A stretch of DNA of 64,000 nucleotides from Acetobacteroides hydrogenigenes (GTDB taxonomy: Bacteria; Bacteroidota; Bacteroidia; Bacteroidales; ZOR0009): the NCBI RefSeq assembly GCF_004340205.1, contig NZ_SLWB01000001.1, forward strand, positions 620,001 to 684,000, read 5' to 3'. A program made the translations under genes and the position numbers. The notes beneath the pieces were generated by a model. The model saw only the letters and a program-made list of their open reading frames with translations, had not been told where the DNA came from and made no database searches. Every line of letters starts with the position of its first letter. The first letter of the stretch is position 1. Shown here one piece after another: positions 52,986 through 63,804 of this stretch.

Positions 52986-55355
52986 ATGAAAAAAATTTTA
53001 TCAATTCTCCTTATTCTGGCTTCAACACAGGTATTATCGCAAGGCAGATATAGCGGAACGGTACGCGATGCGGTGACGCTAAAACCCCTACCCTTTGCCA
53101 CTGTTGTAGTATCGCACAACAAGACAAAGGGGGTTACCACCAATCTTCACGGAGAGTTTACCATCAGCACCTCGCTTTCCGATCAAAGCCTAACGTTTAG
53201 CTACATGGGGTACGAATCCCGCATGGTAGCGGCATTAACCCTTAAGCCTTCAGGCAACGAGATACTGCTAAAGCCTTCCGATTACAGCATCGACGAAATA
53301 ACGGTGTACCCTTCCGAAAACCCCGCCCACCGAATCATCAACAACGCAATTGCACATGTACCCGATAACAACCCCGACGAGAACCCTTCGTACAGCTGCC
53401 GCATATACAGTAAGACCATACTCCGCGTAGAGCCCTACGCCAAATCGAAAAACGAGGCAACCTTCCGCAGCTTTACCGACACCATGAACGTGCTGGTTAC
53501 CGAATCGGTTGCCGACAGGGTATACCGATACAAGGATATCACCCAAGAAAAGGTTGTTGCCAACAGGGTGAGCGGCTTCAAGAATCCGCTATTCAGTTTC
53601 AACACCACCTCTTTTCAGCCCATACACTTCTACAAAACGAACATAACGCTACTCGACAAAAACTTTTTGAACCCAATAAGCCCCAATAGCACCAAAAGCT
53701 ACTTCTTTCTGATGCAGGACACGCTCATTGCAGGACACGACACCACCTTTGTAATTCAGTTTACGCCCCGCCGTAACACCAACTTCGATGGGCTAAAGGG
53801 CTTTTTGCATATTAACAGCAACGGCTGGGCCATACAGAACGTAGCTGCCGAAAGAGCTGATAAGGCAGGTATCGACATCAACATAGAGCAGCAGTACACC
53901 CTGCAAAAGGGCAAGTGGTTCCCCAGCCAATACCGTCACAGGGTTACGCTAAACAACTATCCTCCGGGCTTCGGGCTGTGCTCGTACATGGAAGGAGTAG
54001 GCACAGTGTACGATGTTGTAATTTCGAAATCGGCACCAAAAGACCTAACACGTAGCACGGTCGAAATTGCCGACACCGCCAACAAGGCATACAAAGCCAT
54101 AGAGCACTACCGATCGTTACCGCTATCAAAAAAGGATTCGACTACCTACCGAACCTACGAGGATATTAGCCGAGAGTACAACCTAGACAGATTTCAGTTT
54201 CTAGCAGAAAACCTATTCCAGGCCAAGATTCCGGTGCGGTGGCTATCCATACCGCTCACGTCAATATACAGCAGCAACGAGTACGAGAAAAACCGCTATG
54301 GCCTTGCGCTGGAAACCAACCGAAGGCTCTGCAAGTATGCGTCAATTGGAGGTCATTTTGCCTACGGAACAAAGGATGCCGAATGGAAGTACGGAGGATT
54401 TATTACCATTTTCCCAACGGGCGATCCTAGAACATCGCTAAGGCTAAGCTACCGAAACGACGTGGAGATGGCCACGCACTTTTACCTGATAGGCGAGAAG
54501 CGAAACGTGCTCGTCAACCGATTTCTCCTCGACAAGGCAGACAGAATAATCGAATACGCCGCAAAAGCCTCGTTTAGGATATGGGATTTCGACATTTCGG
54601 CTGGGGCTAAACGGCAGCAGCTGGCACCAACCTACAGCTATCGCTACAACGGCATAGAACAGCATAGGCTATGGACCAACAACTCGGAACTCGACCTTAC
54701 GGTTCGCTTAGGGTACAAGGAGCGCGAGACCAAATTCTTTAACTCCTACATTTACGAAACACAGGGCTACCCGGTAGTTGGCGTAAGCATCCGACAGGGA
54801 GTAAGAGCGCTTAATGGCTGCTACCGCTACACCAGCATCGAGGCGGGCCTGTATAAGCGTTTTGTAATCAGAAAGGCGGGGGTGCTACGCATAACCGCAT
54901 TAGCAGGTAGCATTAACGGCAGTGTCCCCTACTCGCTGCTGTACGGTACCAACGGAACCAAAAGCAGCTACTTCCCATTTCTGGTAAACAACTCCTTCAA
55001 CTGTGCCAGGCCGTTCGAGTACGCATCATCGCGCTACGGCAGCACATTTGTTTACTACGACCTTGGCTCGCTACTATTATCCACAAAGCACTTTAAGCCC
55101 ACCGTATCCATATTTCAGGCTGCAGGATGGTCGCGGCTTGCCAACCATGTCCGATACGAAGGCCTCGATGTAAAGGACATGCGCAAGGGCTACTTCGAGT
55201 CGGGATTGGTACTAGGCAGCCTTCTTCGCTTTAAGATGCTAGGATTCTTCTACCTGGGCTTCGGCGCTGGGGCGTTCGTAGCCTACGGCGATGCCGTAAA
55301 GGTGCCACTAGAAGAAACGGTTACCTACAAGGCTAGCATTAACTTCGACTTCTAA
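52986..55355 (+). CDS. DUF5686/carboxypeptidase regulatory-like outer membrane protein
   Basis: 789 residues: signal peptide (about 1-19), then a carboxypeptidase regulatory-like beta domain (about 21-105: GTVRDAVTLKPLPFATVVV and LHGEFTISTSL), like the plug-adjacent domain of TonB-dependent receptors. It is followed by the long DUF5686 region with many alternating beta strands and a terminal aromatic (SINFDF), which suggests an outer-membrane barrel. It resembles surface-assembly proteins of Bacteroidota. It is the only gene on its strand here and ends 8 bases before a heptamer-repeat arm. Confidence 0.88.
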   Translation: MKKILSILLILASTQVLSQGRYSGTVRDAVTLKPLPFATVVVSHNKTKGVTTNLHGEFTISTSLSDQSLTFSYMGYESRMVAALTLKPSGNEILLKPSDYSIDEITVYPSENPAHRIINNAIAHVPDNNPDENPSYSCRIYSKTILRVEPYAKSKNEATFRSFTDTMNVLVTESVADRVYRYKDITQEKVVANRVSGFKNPLFSFNTTSFQPIHFYKTNITLLDKNFLNPISPNSTKSYFFLMQDTLIAGHDTTFVIQFTPRRNTNFDGLKGFLHINSNGWAIQNVAAERADKAGIDINIEQQYTLQKGKWFPSQYRHRVTLNNYPPGFGLCSYMEGVGTVYDVVISKSAPKDLTRSTVEIADTANKAYKAIEHYRSLPLSKKDSTTYRTYEDISREYNLDRFQFLAENLFQAKIPVRWLSIPLTSIYSSNEYEKNRYGLALETNRRLCKYASIGGHFAYGTKDAEWKYGGFITIFPTGDPRTSLRLSYRNDVEMATHFYLIGEKRNVLVNRFLLDKADRIIEYAAKASFRIWDFDISAGAKRQQLAPTYSYRYNGIEQHRLWTNNSELDLTVRLGYKERETKFFNSYIYETQGYPVVGVSIRQGVRALNGCYRYTSIEAGLYKRFVIRKAGVLRITALAGSINGSVPYSLLYGTNGTKSSYFPFLVNNSFNCARPFEYASSRYGSTFVYYDLGSLLLSTKHFKPTVSIFQAAGWSRLANHVRYEGLDVKDMRKGYFESGLVLGSLLRFKMLGFFYLGFGAGAFVAYGDAVKVPLEETVTYKASINFDF

Positions 55356-55363
55356 TGAGCACG

Positions 55364-55451
55364 TATCAAGATACAAGATGCAAGATAATAGTCTAACGAT
55401 TCTGCAGAATCAAAGTCTTGCGTCTTGACACTTGATACTTGATGCTTGGCA
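55364..55451 (+). repeat. Heptamer-repeat hairpin after the DUF5686 gene
   Basis: Left arm (55364-55391): TATCAAG, ATACAAG, ATGCAAG, ATAATAG. Right arm (55417-55451): CTTGCGT, CTTGACA, CTTGATA, CTTGATG, CTTGGCA, the reverse-complement type. Between them is a perfect 12-bp palindrome ATTCTGCAGAAT (55399-55410), so the whole 88 bp folds back on itself. Confidence 0.9.
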
Positions 55452-55628
55452 AAAGACGTAAGGCTCAAGGTACTATTAGCGGATTAGCATAACGTACAAT
55501 TAACGAGACTCCTCCCCTTTTCAATGAGGGATCGCCGTAGATAGGGGTGGTTGTAGGTGAGTATAAGCCTGACGCAGCTGATCCTTTTTACCACGAAGGT
55601 GGCATTAGAGCATTTCCCAAAGGAAAAG

Positions 55629-55796
55629 TTCTACCCAAGATCTACGACAGAACATTCTCTTAGGGAAATGTTCTACCCGAGGGCTACGACAGAGCTTTCT
55701 CTTAGGGAAATGCTCTACCCGAGGGCTACGACGAAGCATTCTCTTAAGGAAATGCTCTACCCGAGGGCTACGACAGAACTTTCTCTTAGGGAAATG
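55629..55796. repeat. 42-bp tandem repeat array, four full units
   Basis: Units start at 55629, 55671, 55713 and 55755, each exactly 42 bp, with degenerate flanks from about 55587. Shared elements are CTACCCGAGGGCTACGAC and CTTTCTCTTAGGGAAATG. Frames are open on both strands without protein character. It lies between the convergent DUF5686 and MFS genes. Confidence 0.92.
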
Positions 55797-55851
55797 CACA
55801 ACTCCATACCGAAGGCTATCTCCGCGATGGATAATAATTCGTTCAACATAA

Positions 55852-55884
55852 AAAGGGAGGTCCAACAAAGTTGTTCCTCCCTTT
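55852..55884 (-). terminator. Terminator after the MFS gene
   Basis: AAAGGGAGG (55852-55860) pairs with CCTCCCTTT (55876-55884), enclosing a small AAC/GTT stem. On the minus strand a T-run follows. It is 138 bases past the MFS stop. Confidence 0.7.
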
Positions 55885-56021
55885 AAAATTCATCCATCTC
55901 TGCTAACCCTATTGACGATACTTCGTCGCGAATTCATCAACACGTTGAGATGGATCGCTTAAAACCAAACCTAACACCTGATGAAGCTGCTACTACTAGC
56001 CTGATCGCAAAAAAGTCTACT

Positions 56022-57275
56022 CTAATCACTATTTTTAGTTGGCTTAACGGCAAACAAAAACCAACTTGCGAGAAGCATCCCAACAGCAGAGATCTGGAAG
56101 ACAAAGGACAGGCTGAAGTTTGCATCCTTCATTGCCCCTCCAATGTATATCATAATTCCACCGGTAATCGTACTTAAGAAGTTAAGAACGCCGTATCCGG
56201 TAGCACGGAATCGCTTATCGACAACCTGGCACATGATCGGCATCAGGTTAGAGTCGTGGAAGCCACGAGCCAAACCAAACACAATCATTCCGGCAATGGC
56301 AACCCCAAACAGTCCGGTTGTAGCCATTAGGTACAGGCATGGAGCACCAAGGGTAAAGCCAATAATTGGCAGGTAAAGTCGGCCCCTAACGTTTGTTCGT
56401 GCCCAACGATCGGCCAAAATACCGCCAACCAGCACGCCTACAAACGATGCTACCTGAATGTATCCTGTAGCCGAAACACCCGCTTCGCCCAAGCCCAAGT
56501 TAAACTGCTCCTTCAGGAAAGTGGGCAGCCAAGCATTAATCAGCCAGAACGACATTCCGAGTACCGCATTATAGAAAAGAAGTATCCAAAACGAGCGGCT
56601 ACCAAAGAGGTTACGCACCGAATCTACAATACCAATGTGCCCCTCGCTATTATTACTACCCTTATTCTCCTTAACCTCCACATCAGGAGCCTCGTCCTCT
56701 TTAGGAGAATTCTTTAGCAAGAAGAACAGCAGCACGGCATAGGCCACACCGAAACCTCCAAAAAGATGGAATCCGTAGCGCCAGCCCCAGAACTCAGCAA
56801 TAAAACCGCCAATACCGCCAAGTGCCATACCTGCATACAGGCCGCTAACGTGCAGGCCAGTAGCAAGCGATCGGGTTCTACCCTTATGGTAGTCGGTTAT
56901 TAATGCCAAAGCAGCAGGAATATAGCAGGCTTCGCTTATACCCATTAGCGCACGGGCCACTAGCATCTCCTCGAAAGAAGTTACAAAACCAGTCCACAAG
57001 GTTACTGCCGACCAAATCAGCACGCTGAAAACGATCACCAGCTTTCGGCTATACCTATCAGCAAAGTAACCTCCAAACGGGCTTAAAAATCCGTAAACCC
57101 ATAAGAATACAGAGGTGAGCAGACCAAACTGGGCATCCGTCATCTGTATTGACTCCTTAATGGGGTCGTGCATAGAGGTTAGTAGCAGACGATCTAAGTA
57201 GTTTAGCATGGCCACTACCCATAGTAGCCCAACTACAATCCATGCATATTTTGATATGCTTCCTTTTGTATCCAT
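56022..57275 (-). CDS. Major facilitator superfamily transporter
   Basis: 417 residues, 12 hydrophobic helices, with a central acidic cytoplasmic loop (about 195-215). NYLDRLLLTSMHDPI at the start, FADRYSRKLVIV (loop 2-3, motif A) and a repeat, LADRWARTNVRG, in loop 8-9 are present. It resembles organic anion or sugar-phosphate/hexuronate (ACS/Spinster-like) transporters. The substrate is unknown. It stands alone between terminators and repeats, so no context clue is available. Confidence 0.85.
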   Translation of the reverse strand: MDTKGSISKYAWIVVGLLWVVAMLNYLDRLLLTSMHDPIKESIQMTDAQFGLLTSVFLWVYGFLSPFGGYFADRYSRKLVIVFSVLIWSAVTLWTGFVTSFEEMLVARALMGISEACYIPAALALITDYHKGRTRSLATGLHVSGLYAGMALGGIGGFIAEFWGWRYGFHLFGGFGVAYAVLLFFLLKNSPKEDEAPDVEVKENKGSNNSEGHIGIVDSVRNLFGSRSFWILLFYNAVLGMSFWLINAWLPTFLKEQFNLGLGEAGVSATGYIQVASFVGVLVGGILADRWARTNVRGRLYLPIIGFTLGAPCLYLMATTGLFGVAIAGMIVFGLARGFHDSNLMPIMCQVVDKRFRATGYGVLNFLSTITGGIMIYIGGAMKDANFSLSFVFQISAVGMLLASWFLFAVKPTKNSD

Positions 57276-57894
57276 TTATTCACTAATAAGACGTAAAACA
57301 TGGCTAACTAAACGCGTTCAGTGGTATCAAAAGTGAAGAATCGCAAGCGAAGAAAAAAGAATTTAAACAGCACATTTGCTAACACATTTAAAGCTAACAA
57401 CCATCCACACAAGCTAGAATCAAGCACTAAACTATTGTATCAAAACAAAATACAAAAACCAATCGTTTCTTTTAGTGAAACATTAGTACCTATCTTTGGC
57501 CTATTATTACAGCTTATTAGGAGGATATTATACACACTGCTTAACACACGAAGCCTACCATCACCAGTTCAGGCACAGGCAAACCGAATTTTATTTTTCC
57601 CTATTCTTTGCCACCATTATCCTTCTATAAGATGCTTACATCATACTGGTAGGCCTACCTGCAGCGGTTGATTTCGCTAGGTAGGACCTTTCACTCTCAG
57701 AATTCATATTCGTTTTCACGAGAACAAATTCCTAGCAAGCAAAATGTTACCCGCACGATACAGCACCCTTCTAAAACACGATACTGTTATTTATCAATAT
57801 TTTAAGATATAAAACAATACTACATGTCACTATCCTATTCCAATAAACTTTGATCGAATCTGCTTAACACCTCTCCCAATAATTATCAAGAAAA
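57276..57894. other. 619-base gap without a recognised gene
   Basis: AT-rich. The one longer frame (57321-57671, +) is basic, low in complexity and has no family features, so it is treated as chance. A hairpin-like GGTAGGCCTACC occurs near 57645. Confidence 0.5.
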
Positions 57895-57966
57895 ACCTCT
57901 GTGGACCTCTGTATTCTCAGCGCCTCTGTGTTGACCGTCTAAGATCTAACATCTAAAGGCTAGCAT
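57895..57966. repeat. CCTCTGTG repeat joined to a single heptamer arm
   Basis: 57895-57932 repeats ACCTCTGTG (twice) and TCTCAGCGCCTCTGTG, related to 42998-43018. It is followed at 57939-57966 by four heptamers CTAAGAT, CTAACAT, CTAAAGG, CTAGCAT, the same type as the mutAB and wecB arms, but with no facing arm. Confidence 0.75.
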
Positions 57967-57973
57967 CAAAAAA

Positions 57974-58000
57974 AAAGGTCTCCTAAAACAGGAGACCTTT
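57974..58000 (-). terminator. Terminator of the methylmalonyl-CoA mutase operon
   Basis: AAAGGTCTCCT, AAAAC, AGGAGACCTTT, with a run of A on the left, which is a T-run for leftward transcripts. It is 21 bases after the mutB stop. Confidence 0.88.
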
Positions 58001-58021
58001 TCTATATGTGAAGGTAAAAGA

Positions 58022-60121
<2,100 letters not shown>

Positions 60122-60135
60122 GGTAATTGTTTTTG

Positions 60136-60163
60136 ATTTTAGATGTTAGATTTTAGATATTAG
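60136..60163. repeat. Left heptamer arm of the mutA-mutB insertion
   Basis: ATTTTAG, ATGTTAG, ATTTTAG, ATATTAG. The stop codon of the four-helix gene (60153-60155) is inside it. It lies 15 bases from the mutB start. Confidence 0.9.
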
Positions 60164-60524
60164 ACTGCTGTCGCTTTACTAAACATTGATTTAAACTCGA
60201 AAGCATTTTACCAATCTCAAGCACTTGACAATTCAAATTATCAAAATCATTTTGATTGATATAGCCCAAATCTAAAGCAAGGTATAGCAATGATTCAACT
60301 TCGAAAGCTGACCCTAAAGCGATATCTAAGAACCTGCACATATCCTTATCCGAACCTCTTCCTGATCCCTCAGCAATGTTCGATGATATAGAAATTGAAG
60401 CCCGACGCAATTGGCTTACAACACCAAACAGTTCCTCTTTAGGAAAGTCAGATGTCATAGCGTAGATGCTTTTCGAGAAAGCCCTAGCCTTTTGCCATAC
60501 GTTCAGCTCCTTAAAATTGTGCAT
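60153..60524 (-). CDS. Four-helix-bundle protein (23S rRNA intervening-sequence/S23 family)
   Basis: 123 residues of the TIGR02436 type: a start with FKELNVWQKARAFSKSIYAM and the hallmark QLRRASISISSNIAEGSGR, then FLDIALGSAFEVESLL and helix 4. The fold is like that of Avd, the accessory protein of diversity-generating retroelements. The gene sits between mutA and mutB. Its stop is inside one heptamer arm and its ATG is 3 bases from the other (60528-60562). The family occurs widely as a lone gene with no agreed function. No reverse transcriptase, rRNA or variable repeat is near. Confidence 0.93.
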   Translation of the reverse strand: MHNFKELNVWQKARAFSKSIYAMTSDFPKEELFGVVSQLRRASISISSNIAEGSGRGSDKDMCRFLDIALGSAFEVESLLYLALDLGYINQNDFDNLNCQVLEIGKMLSSLNQCLVKRQQSNI

Positions 60525-60527
60525 ATT

Positions 60528-60562
60528 CTAACGTCTAATGTCTAACGTCTAATATCTCAATA
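60528..60562. repeat. Right heptamer arm of the mutA-mutB insertion
   Basis: CTAACGT, CTAATGT, CTAACGT, CTAATAT, CTCAATA, the reverse-complement type of the left arm. It ends 1 base before the mutA stop codon. Confidence 0.9.
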
Positions 60563-60563
60563 A

Positions 60564-62426
60564 TTAAATCCCTAACTCTGCTTGGTAACCTTTCAGTGTC
60601 TCAAGCACGTTGCTCTTTACGCTGATGAAGTTGGTGATGCCCTTAGCCTTAAGCTCCTCTTCGCAAGCTGGAGCGCCAGCAACAACGAAGATAGCCTTAC
60701 CCTTAAGCATTTCGTATGCTTCAGGAGCGTAGGTGGTATACTCATCATCCGAAGAACAGATAACAACTACGTCAGCCTTAGCTTCTAGAGCAGCCTTAAC
60801 GCCTTCCTCAACCGATGCGTAACCGTTATGGTCGATGGTACGAAGACCAGCGCAGGCGAAGAAGTTACAAGCGAACTGAGCACGAGCACGACGCATTGCC
60901 AAAGCACCAATGGTAAGCATGAAAGCCTTAGGCTCCTTGCCGCTCTTATCGGTCTTGAAGCGTAGCGCCTCGAATGCCATTGCACCACGGTATGGGGCAA
61001 GACTTTCGGCAACAGCGCCCTTCTTAGCCTCGGCACGGGTGATAGCCTCTAGGGTAACCTCAGCCTCGGCAACCTCGGTGAAGTTAGGATATTGGTTGGT
61101 ACCAAGTAGGATGTCGCGACGAGTAGCGATGTTCATATCGCGCTTCTGTGCGGTAGCCTTGATGGTCTCCTGAACGAATCCAGCAGTGAATGCAGCAACA
61201 TATCCACCCTTCTCTTCAGCTTGCTTGAATAGTTCCCAAGCAGCCTTTGCGATAGAATCGGTAAGGGTTTCGATGTAGTACGAACCAGCCGATGGGTCTA
61301 CCACTAGGTCGAAGTGAGCCTCTTCCTTAAGCAGCAGCTGAGCGTTGCGAGCGATACGGTCGCTGAACTCGGTTGGCTGACGGTATGCAGCATCGAAAGG
61401 AACTACGGTTAGCGAGTCAACACCAGCGATGGTAGCCGACATAGCCTCGGTTGTACCGCGAAGCATGTTTACGTATGGATCGTAGATGGTTTGGTTCCAC
61501 TTTGATGTTTCAGCGTGGATGCTCATCTTAGCATCGTTCTCTGCAACACCATAACTCTTTACGATTTCAGCCCAAAGCATACGAGCAGCGCGGAACTTAG
61601 CAATCTCCATGAAGTAGTTAGAGCTAACCGAGAAGTTGAAACGGATAGCCTTAGTAACCATGGTAGCGCAAGCTCCAAGATCGGTAAGCTTTGCTAGGTA
61701 CTCGTTACCCATTGATAGGGCAAAAGCTAACTCTTGAACTGAAGTAGCTCCTGAGTTGTGGAAAATGCTTCCATCAACCGAAAGAACCTTGAAGTTAGGA
61801 AGAGTAGCAGCAGCCTCGATCATCTCCTTGGTGTTGGCGAAAGCAGCAGCTTCGTCGGAGCACCACTCGCCGTTAAGCGATAGGCTGCTAAGTGGGCTGT
61901 AGTTGATCGAACCACGAACATCAGCAAGGTTCACACCTGCCTTCTTCATCTTTTCGATGAAAAGCTTAGCAAGGTTACGGCTCTTGCAGCAGCAAACGAA
62001 GTTAACCTCGATAGCGCTTACGCAGATACCCTCAAGAAGGGTGTCAAGCTCAGCAGCGGTAAGTTCCTTGCAGCTGTTGAACACGAAACCTAGAGAGTCT
62101 ACCCCCTTCATAAGAACGTCTAGCGCCTTTGCGTTGGCAGCCTTAACGTCTTCAACTAGGATTTCTTGACGTACTAACCAAGCATTGCTGTTGGTGTTGT
62201 TGCTACGAACGTATGGAAACTGACCAGGAAGGTACTGAAGGTGATTGAGTTTCTTCAAATCTTCAGCACGGTAGTACGGACGTACGCTGAAGCCTTCCAA
62301 TGGTTTCCACACCAGCTTCTTGTCGTAGTCGGCACCCTTAAGGTCAACGTTAATCACCGCATCCCACTCCGCAGTTGTAACAGGAGCAAATTCGGCAAAT
62401 AACTTAACATCTTTATCTTCTGCCAT
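60564..62426 (-). CDS. mutA: Methylmalonyl-CoA mutase small subunit
   Basis: 620 residues, the non-catalytic partner of the mutase heterodimer. The barrel-like region is recognisable (NAWLVRQEI; KWNQTIYDPYVNMLRGTTEAM in part: QTIYDPYVNMLRGT; PSAGSYYIETLTDSIA), and a C-terminal B12-fold domain lacks the DxHxxG ligand motif, which is normal for this subunit. It is the first gene of the operon with a -7 box at 62454-62461. The four-helix gene and mutB follow. Confidence 0.95.
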   Translation of the reverse strand: MAEDKDVKLFAEFAPVTTAEWDAVINVDLKGADYDKKLVWKPLEGFSVRPYYRAEDLKKLNHLQYLPGQFPYVRSNNTNSNAWLVRQEILVEDVKAANAKALDVLMKGVDSLGFVFNSCKELTAAELDTLLEGICVSAIEVNFVCCCKSRNLAKLFIEKMKKAGVNLADVRGSINYSPLSSLSLNGEWCSDEAAAFANTKEMIEAAATLPNFKVLSVDGSIFHNSGATSVQELAFALSMGNEYLAKLTDLGACATMVTKAIRFNFSVSSNYFMEIAKFRAARMLWAEIVKSYGVAENDAKMSIHAETSKWNQTIYDPYVNMLRGTTEAMSATIAGVDSLTVVPFDAAYRQPTEFSDRIARNAQLLLKEEAHFDLVVDPSAGSYYIETLTDSIAKAAWELFKQAEEKGGYVAAFTAGFVQETIKATAQKRDMNIATRRDILLGTNQYPNFTEVAEAEVTLEAITRAEAKKGAVAESLAPYRGAMAFEALRFKTDKSGKEPKAFMLTIGALAMRRARAQFACNFFACAGLRTIDHNGYASVEEGVKAALEAKADVVVICSSDDEYTTYAPEAYEMLKGKAIFVVAGAPACEEELKAKGITNFISVKSNVLETLKGYQAELGI

Positions 62427-62453
62427 AACTAAACTATTTTGTTAAAGTTGAGC

Positions 62454-62461
62454 CAAAAGTA
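62454..62461 (-). promoter_or_regulatory. -7 box for the mutA-mutB operon
   Basis: Minus strand TACTTTTG (62461-62454), 28 bases upstream of the mutA ATG. No -33 TTG is found at proper spacing. No cobalamin riboswitch pattern was recognised in the short leader. Confidence 0.5.
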
Positions 62462-62598
62462 TGAAAAAATTCAGGAAGGGTGAATTGGTTAACAGTAGAA
62501 AGAACGACCAACATGTTCAAAAACATGAAAGCACCGAATAATGAAAAAGGTAAAAGGACAAAACAACCTCCAGCAAACCTCTATTAAAGCACTTTTGC

Positions 62599-62606
62599 TA
62601 CATTTG
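62599..62606 (+). promoter_or_regulatory. -7 box for the flavodoxin gene
   Basis: TACATTTG, matching TAnnTTTG, 50 bases upstream of the ATG at 62657. The -33 element is not clear. Confidence 0.45.
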
Positions 62607-62656
62607 AATGAGAATTTCTCTAATACTGATCTGCATTTTTGAACACCGCACTCGAT

Positions 62657-63184
62657 ATGGAAAATACAAATAGCAAATGCCTGATAGCCTACTTCTCGCG
62701 CAAAGGAAACAACTATGTTAACGGCAGCATTGTAAGCCTAGCAGTAGGCAATACGGCTACTGTTGCAAACAAGATAAAGGAATTAACCAATGGCGATCTA
62801 TTCGAAATAGCAACAGCATACTCCTACCCCAGCGACTACCTAGAGGCAACTAAAGTTGCCAAAGCAGAACTGCAATCAAACGCACGTCCAAAACTTTCCA
62901 ACTCCCCTAAAGACATTAACGAATATCCGGTAATCTTCCTTGGCTACCCCAATTGGTGGGGAACTTTCCCAATGGCAGTTTCCACATTTTTAGAATCGTA
63001 CGATTTTTCTGGCAAAACAATTATCCCATTCTGCACCCACGAAGGGAGCGGACTAGGCACAAGCGAAAAAGACGTCAAAAGGTTGTGCCCTAATGCCACT
63101 GTTCGTAGAGGTATAGCAATTAAAGGAAGTGCCGTAACAAACTCTGACGACGACATTAAGGCTTGGATAAAGAGCCAGCTATAA
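62657..63184 (+). CDS. Flavodoxin-family protein
   Basis: 175 residues from the ATG at 62657 (MENTNSKCLIAYFSRKGN). A TTG start six codons earlier is less likely. FMN-binding features are YFSRKGNNY and GNTATVANKIKEL for the phosphate loop, then GYPNWWGTFPMAV and FCTHEGSGLG in the isoalloxazine-side loops, matching the flavodoxin_4 type found alone or with NAD(P)H-quinone-type reductases. It is probably an electron carrier or reductase; the partner is unknown. It is divergent from mutA. Confidence 0.88.
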   Translation: MENTNSKCLIAYFSRKGNNYVNGSIVSLAVGNTATVANKIKELTNGDLFEIATAYSYPSDYLEATKVAKAELQSNARPKLSNSPKDINEYPVIFLGYPNWWGTFPMAVSTFLESYDFSGKTIIPFCTHEGSGLGTSEKDVKRLCPNATVRRGIAIKGSAVTNSDDDIKAWIKSQL

Positions 63185-63494
63185 AAACCGATAGGAATAT
63201 CGTATAATAAGTATTTTAAAAGCCCAGATGCTAGCACTACCCCTTCTTTTAGCCGATAATTTCTGGACATCAGAGCCCCGAAGTTACCTACGTGGAATCT
63301 TTTGCTGATCTTTTAACCACGAAGGGCACACTAAGGATAGCACGAAGAAGGGGGTAACGCGAAACCGAATTCCTTATAGACGATGTTCTGCTATGGGCAT
63401 AGAAACCTGTAGCCGTAAAGCCTACTACGAAGTAACTAGTGCCTAGTAAACGGGGATGAAATCCGTGAATGCAGAACACCCCCCTATCCTAACA

Positions 63495-63556
63495 GCCCCG
63501 AATGGGGCGCCCCTTTTATTAAGAAGGTAATGCATTTGGGGCCGCCCCTTCGGGGC
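63495..63556. repeat. Inverted pair of the GC-rich palindromic repeat
   Basis: GCCCCGAATGGGGCGCCCC (63495-63513) faces GGGGCCGCCCCTTCGGGGC (63538-63556). The second is the exact reverse complement of the copy at 51542-51560. A 24-base AT-rich loop separates the pair. Confidence 0.85.
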
Positions 63557-63783
63557 TAGATTGCCGTTTACCTGCCACGAGTTAACACCCCGGCGACTAA
63601 AGTGGCGCAAGGTTTTAGCGCTTTACTTTAAGACACCTAGCAATTGATGTCTGCTTTATGGACAACGCTCCTTCGGAGTGTCATTCCATGCTTGTCGCGA
63701 GATCTAAAGAGTTGCTCGAAGGCTGTAGCGAAGCCGAAATCCCGAGATGCGTTTTTTTAGAATCTATTGGATTCCGATTTAAG

Positions 63784-63804
63784 ATGCCGGAACAAGTCCG
63801 GCAT
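63784..63804. repeat. ATGCCGGA hairpin of a dispersed repeat
   Basis: ATGCCGGA, ACAAG, TCCGGCAT: a perfect 8-bp stem. It ends a stretch 63670-63810 whose first part resembles 51640-51710. Confidence 0.7.

Noticed and set aside
55557-55886. Open frames through the second 42-bp array
   Set aside because: Same reason as the first array: both strands are open, with no signal, fold or family pattern.
57321-57671. 116-residue frame in the gap before mutB
   Set aside because: Basic, low-complexity composition, no family features and no promoter.
60153-60524. The four-helix gene as part of an rRNA intervening sequence or a diversity-generating retroelement
   Set aside because: No rRNA, reverse transcriptase, template or variable repeat is in the window; only the protein family is shared.
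62427-62656. A cobalamin riboswitch controlling mutA
   Set aside because: The mutA leader is too short and lacks the conserved B12-box; the cobalamin link is only through the enzyme.
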